From: Escherichia sp. E4742
Lineage (GTDB): Bacteria; Pseudomonadota; Gammaproteobacteria; Enterobacterales; Enterobacteriaceae
DNA length: 64,000 nucleotides
Assembly (NCBI RefSeq): GCF_005843885.1
Contig: NZ_CP040443.1
Span: 3,720,001-3,784,000 of the forward strand
Reading direction: 5' to 3'
The stretch's first letter is position 1. Each line of letters begins with the position of its first letter. Shown one piece after another: positions 63,407 to 64,000 of this stretch. Made by a program: the position numbers and the translations under genes. A model generated the notes under the pieces. It ran no database searches, was not told where the DNA came from, and was given only the letters and a program-made list of their open reading frames with translations.

Positions 63407-64000
63407 ATGAGCAGTAACTTCAGACATCAACTATTGAGTCTGTCGTTACTGGTTGGTATAGCGGCCCCCTGGGCCGCTTTTGCTCAGGCACCAATCAGTA
63501 GTGTCGGCTCAGGCTCGGTCGAAGACCGCGTCACTCAACTTGAGCGTATTTCTAATGCTCACAGCCAGCTTTTGACCCAACTCCAGCAGCAACTCTCTGA
63601 TAATCAGTCCGATATTGATTCCCTGCGTGGTCAAATTCAGGAAAATCAGTATCAACTGAATCAGGTCGTGGAGCGGCAGAAGCAGATCTTGTTGCAGATC
63701 GATAGCCTTAGCAGCGGTGGTGCAGCGGCACAATCAGCCAGCGGCGATCAAAGCGGGGCGGCGGCGGCAACGACGCCAACAGCTGATGCAGGTACTGCGA
63801 ATGCTGGCGCGCCGGTGAAAAGCGGCGATGCAAACACTGATTACAATGCAGCTATTGCGCTGGTACAGGATAAATCCCGCCAGGATGACGCGATGGTGGC
63901 ATTTCAGAATTTCATCAAAAATTATCCTGATTCAACTTACCTGCCCAACGCCAATTATTGGCTGGGTCAGTTAAACTACAACAAGGGTAAGAAAGATGAT
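63407..64000 (+). CDS. cpoB: Cell division coordinator CpoB, 3' end cut
   Basis: The first 198 codons of CpoB (YbgF) are present before the window ends. Seen are the signal peptide (LLSLSLLVGIAAPWAAFA), the coiled-coil trimerisation region (VEDRVTQLERISNAHSQLL ... QVVERQKQILLQI), an Ala/Gly/Thr-rich linker and the beginning of the TPR domain (DYNAAIALVQDKSRQDDAM). It links Tol-Pal to PBP1b during constriction. Confidence 0.96.
   Translation, partial: MSSNFRHQLLSLSLLVGIAAPWAAFAQAPISSVGSGSVEDRVTQLERISNAHSQLLTQLQQQLSDNQSDIDSLRGQIQENQYQLNQVVERQKQILLQIDSLSSGGAAAQSASGDQSGAAAATTPTADAGTANAGAPVKSGDANTDYNAAIALVQDKSRQDDAMVAFQNFIKNYPDSTYLPNANYWLGQLNYNKGKKDD

Overview
The window reads as the chromosome of Escherichia coli or a very close Escherichia. 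From about 9.2 kb onward, gene order and protein sequences match the K-12 map around minute 16-17 (ybgA-phr-dtpD-ybgI-pxpBCA-nei-abrB-ybgOPQD-gltA-sdhCDAB-sucABCD ... cydABX-ybgE-ybgC-tolQRAB-pal-cpoB). It is not K-12. Two stretches differ: the tail of the Rhs locus (4.3-9.1 kb) and the DNA between sucD and cydA (35.4-55.2 kb). In K-12, as I remember it, mngR-mngA-mngB occupy the second place. The B12-dependent methylaspartate genes there recall E. coli O157:H7, but I cannot assign a strain.

1-9.1 kb, Rhs locus. A complete RhsC-type protein with a variable C-terminal tip is followed by a low-GC array of small genes: a probable cognate immunity gene, a worn fragment of Rhs core DNA, a pentapeptide-repeat gene, an NTF2-like immunity candidate, a frameshifted yibA-type HEAT-repeat gene, an orphan Rhs tip with about 446 bp of duplicated core DNA and its own putative membrane immunity gene, and a second HEAT gene broken twice. 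Three frameshifts in the HEAT genes map to A-tracts.

9.2-25 kb, core genes: photolyase, peptide transporter, 5-oxoprolinase (PxpABC), endonuclease VIII, AbrB, and an intact chaperone-usher fimbrial set (ybgD-Q-P-O). Citrate synthase follows on the minus strand.

25-35.4 kb: the sdhCDAB-sucABCD block for succinate dehydrogenase, 2-oxoglutarate dehydrogenase and succinyl-CoA synthetase, with REP/BIME elements in the spacers and the SdhX 3'-UTR small RNA after sucD.

35.4-55.2 kb, accessory metabolic region. A plus-strand hut operon (hutU, NCS1-type permease, hutD, hutI, hutG, and a HAL/PAL-family protein) is followed by a LysR regulator. Converging on it from the minus strand is a glutamate-degradation operon: glmS-glmL-glmE (methylaspartate mutase and its reactivase), methylaspartate ammonia-lyase, two proteins of unknown function (AtuA/DUF1446 and DUF4387), a class I fumarase/mesaconase and a corrinoid adenosyltransferase. 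The hut branch would turn urocanate into glutamate plus formamide. The second branch would turn glutamate into mesaconate and citramalate. The HAL-family protein has a signal peptide, and by eye it lacks both the Ala-Ser-Gly triad that forms the MIO cofactor and a catalytic Tyr, so the operon has no recognisable canonical hutH.

55.2-64 kb: cytochrome bd-I oxidase (cydABX) behind a long leader with FNR-type sites, then ybgE, ybgC and the Tol-Pal cell-envelope system. The window ends inside cpoB.
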